A stretch of DNA of 64,000 nucleotides, taken from NCBI GenBank assembly GCA_018894105.1, contig CM032128.1, positions 30,403,299 to 30,467,298 of the forward strand, read 5' to 3'. This stretch comes from Jacaranda mimosifolia. Taxonomy: Eukaryota > Streptophyta > Magnoliopsida > Lamiales > Bignoniaceae. The translations under genes and the position numbers were made by a program. Below are positions 60,970 to 64,000 of this stretch, piece after piece (position 1 is the first letter of the stretch; every line of letters starts with the position of its first letter). The notes under the pieces were generated by a model, which did not search any database, was not told the origin of the DNA, and saw only the letters and a program-made list of their open reading frames with translations.

Positions 60970-62796
60970 GAGAGAATCTTTAGCATTAAAAGAAAATTCA
61001 TATATATACATATATGTTCACACATGAAATAAAAAGTTATAACGATGAGAGCCCATTTTCTTAATAACTACAAATAATTATGTACACAAGTATGCCCCAA
61101 TTTTTAATATATAATACTAATAAAATACAAATTCATTTTTATGTGTTGCTCAAATGTATTTTCGAGTAATGTACTTAAAATGTCTTTATTTTTATGTTTT
61201 AATCCTTATAGCTACAAGTCATGAACTTATAGAATAACTGTTGTTGAGTGACTCAATAACATCACTATAACACTTATATGTGTAACATTCGAGTTTGAAT
61301 TCTAAAAAATCCTTAATGTGTGTGCGTATATAAATAAAAATAAAAAGAACTCATAGAATAACTACCTACTTTATATCCTATTATTATTATTTTATTATAA
61401 ATTTTATTTTTATTTATATAAATATTTAAATTAATAAATTAAAATTATTAAAAAATTAATATTAGCACGCACATAATCACTAGTTATTTATAAGTGAAAA
61501 GCATTTCTTATGTTTCTTTAAAGCATGTTTTCATATATTTTCAAAGACATTTTCTATTTTCTATCATTTTTAAAAAAGTGAAAAATTAGCTATGAGTTTA
61601 GATTTGAAATTAGAATGTTGTATTTTTGTAGTAAAAATTGTGCAAATGAGAATAAAGGGAAATATGGTGTGAAAATGGAGAGAGAATATAGAAGTGTGCT
61701 CTGAAAAAATAATTTGAGACTGGAAATATTTGTAAAAATAAATGAAAAATTGATAATTTTTTAATTTTTTTTTTAGGAGAAAATAAATATACCCAATGAA
61801 AACAAAACCAAATGGGCACTTGGCCTTTTAGGCTGTGCTTGATCCCACAAGCAAGCATTTGGAGTAATTTTTTCTCACGAGGGGTGATTGATTGAGTACT
61901 TGTGAGGTATACCTCACAAGTTACACTAAAATATATATACATATATATATTTATTTATTTATTTTCCTCATTTTCTCTCTCTCTCTAAAAAATATTCCTC
62001 TCTTCATTCCAACTTTGAAAAGTGAGGATTTCTCCTCTTATGAATTTCTTTGAATTCTCTCAAAAAATGAATTCTTCTTTTCAAGCAAATTTTTGAAATT
62101 TTCTCTTGATTTTTCACCCTCCTTTGTACATAAGGTTTAATTATATATAATTGTCTTACTCATAATACTTTAATATTTATTTAAAATTATTTTCATAATA
62201 TATAATTATATGTCCACATAATATTTTTATATTTAATTTTTTTTTCATAATATAATTATTTACATGTATATATTAAAATTTAAATTAAATTATATCATAA
62301 TATGTAATAATTACACATAAATTTTTATATTTAAATATTATTATTTCCTTAATATAGTTATTTGAAGTATATTTAAACATTTTAAATAAAATTATTTTCA
62401 TATTATGTAATTATATCTATACATAATGTTTTATTATTTAAACAAAATTATTTTCATAATATACAACTATGTTTACACAACTGTATTATTTAAATAATAT
62501 TATTTCATAATATGTTTATATTTACACCTTATTTTTATTATTTAAATAAAATATTTACATATATATTTTAATACTTAAATAAAATTATTTTCCACATATA
62601 TAAATATATACACGTTTATTTCAGTATATACTTAAAAATTTAAAATTTTAATTAATTAAGTTATTACATAAATTCATTATTATATTTTAGTATGTATATA
62701 TTATAGGATATTCCAAATAATATTTTGTTCTAATAAAAACTTATATATAAATATTATATAAAAAAATTTACATACACAATATTTTAACTCATACTT
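60970..62796. other. AT-rich intergenic DNA beyond the duplication
   Basis: Low-complexity A/T sequence with no supported gene. The short ORF at 61,610-61,942 has no family features. Confidence 0.55.
61898..61921. repeat. 24-bp perfect palindrome
   Basis: ACTTGTGAGGTA is followed directly by its reverse complement TACCTCACAAGT. The half-site CTCACAAGT recurs near 62,812. Confidence 0.85.
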
Positions 62797-62826
62797 CACA
62801 ACCAATCACCATCTCACAAGTTTTTG

Positions 62827-62866
<40 letters not shown>

Positions 62867-62935
62867 CTCACAACCAAACATCATCTCAAACTTCTTCTCA
62901 CAAAAAATCTCACAACCAATTACCATCTCACAATA
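62797..62935. repeat. Three spaced copies of a 25-bp CTCACAACCA motif around an (AC)n tract
   Basis: Copies at 62,797, 62,867 and 62,911 read CACAACCAATCACCATCTCA or close variants. The 36-bp AC microsatellite at 62,828-62,863 lies between the first two. Confidence 0.7.
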
Positions 62936-62969
62936 TTCACCTGTCACATTAATCTCAATCATTATATTA

Positions 62970-63610
62970 AGGGTCAGTTTACTTTTTGATATGGAATGTA
63001 GGGTGATATGATGAAATGAGGGATGAAGAGTAGGATTATGATAATTTTATAATTTTTATTGGATGTTTACTCTGTGGAATGATATGAATGATAAAATTGA
63101 ATTATTGTATTGAGAATGTTTACATTAAAATAAATTATAAAACTTGGATAAATTATAAAATACTAAAGTATCCCTAGTTAAAATATTTTTCTATTTAGCA
63201 TAAAAAAGTAATTTTTCTCCATGTCAATACAACATCCAACTATTTCTTCTTTTTTCTGTTAGCATAAAGAAATTATTTTTTCTCCATTCCAATACAACAT
63301 TTTTACACAAATTATATATATCAAATTTTCTTTTAATTATTTTAATATAAATATATTTTCAATATTTAATATTTTTAATTATTTTAAATTTTTTGATTGG
63401 CGCCGCAATCAGGAAATCATTTGAAGTTGCGGTGCTACAAGGGCGATAAAACCATCCCACTTCAAATGTGGGATGACTCATCACTCAAAAAATTTGCACA
63501 GTGACGGGGGCTGACATATTTTTACAGGACTTCCATCTTTGAAAGTAAACATAAGATGAGGTAGGATGTGGATTTTCATTCTACTTTATATTTCAAAATA
63601 AACGTGCCCT
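62970..63610. mobile_element. Putative Tourist-like element with a GC-rich core
   Basis: Left end AGGGTCAGTTTACTTTTTG and reverse complement of right end AGGGCACGTTTATTTTGAAA form an inverted repeat. Flanks are TTA-like. A GC-richer core (63,395-63,545) with ATTGGCGCCGCAATCAGG differs sharply from the AT-rich arms. Confidence 0.45.
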
Positions 63611-64000
63611 TACTTCACAAACAATCACTTCCTCATAAAACAAAAAAAAATTCAACCCACAAATACAAAAAGTTCACTATTCTCTCTCAAAAATAGAAAA
63701 TGATAAATCAAATTACATGTAATCACAACCTTCAATATTTTTTAATTCTCTCTCAGAATTTCAATAATCTCTATTTTTTCCTACCAATTTTAATACGTCA
63801 TTATCTTCTCTACTAATTTTCTTTTTCCTTCTCTTTTTCAATAATTATTTTAATCAATTCACTTTCAATTGATTTTGGAAAAAAAAATTCCATGGAAGTA
63901 ACATCAGTAAAAAGAAAAAAATAAAAATGTAAAAGTTAAATTAAATTATCATGCACAGGTAGGAAATATAAAATAAGTAATTGCTCAAATGCCAAAGACA

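Noticed and set aside
61500..61830. Possible further Tourist-like element ending AAAACCAAATGGGCAC
   Set aside because: Only one end resembles the family. No matching left inverted repeat or target duplication could be found.

Overview
The window is nuclear DNA of a flowering plant, probably a dicot. It carries class XI myosin genes with dozens of short exons, AT-rich intergenic DNA, and plant-type transposable elements (hAT, Tourist and CACTA miniatures, Helitron ends, a Ty1/copia fragment, a Tat-like Ty3/gypsy element). The species cannot be named from the sequence alone.

The backbone is a direct tandem duplication. Copy A covers 1 to about 16,690 and runs off the left edge. Copy B starts at about 36,440 and runs to about 60,930. 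Each holds the 5' part of a minus-strand myosin XI gene plus about 10 kb of upstream DNA. Copy B is a complete gene (25,345-43,188) for which I could join 39 exons into an uninterrupted 1,512-residue frame: SH3-like N-terminus, motor, six IQ motifs, coiled coil, and globular DIL tail. Copy A shows exons 1-16 but has a one-base deletion in exon 3, an 8-residue tandem duplication in exon 2, and a missing piece of 5' leader, so it is most likely a pseudogene.

Because the two copies align, each acts as an empty-site control for the other, and later insertions can be read off directly. Copy A gained a hAT-like element (6,677-7,518) and a Helitron-related block (about 13,440-15,853) that holds a processed histone H3 pseudogene and a replication protein A remnant. 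Copy B gained a Tourist-like element that was then split by a 7.2-kb gypsy retrotransposon (48,290-55,473), and a 513-bp hAT-like element (60,372-60,884) with an 8-bp target duplication. The gypsy element has lost protease and reverse transcriptase, keeps gag, RNase H and integrase remnants with stops, and carries an antisense multi-exon ORF. Both copies share a degenerate array of roughly 200-bp units.

Between the genes (16,700-25,300) lies AT-rich DNA with one CACTA-like miniature element, a promoter-like island, a small tandem duplication, and no convincing gene. Inside gene B, the last intron has been enlarged by an antisense copia RT/RNase H fragment and a Tourist-like element, and intron 19 contains a long near-perfect foldback. 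Sequence after 60,930 is AT-rich repeat DNA. I found no tRNA, rRNA or CRISPR.
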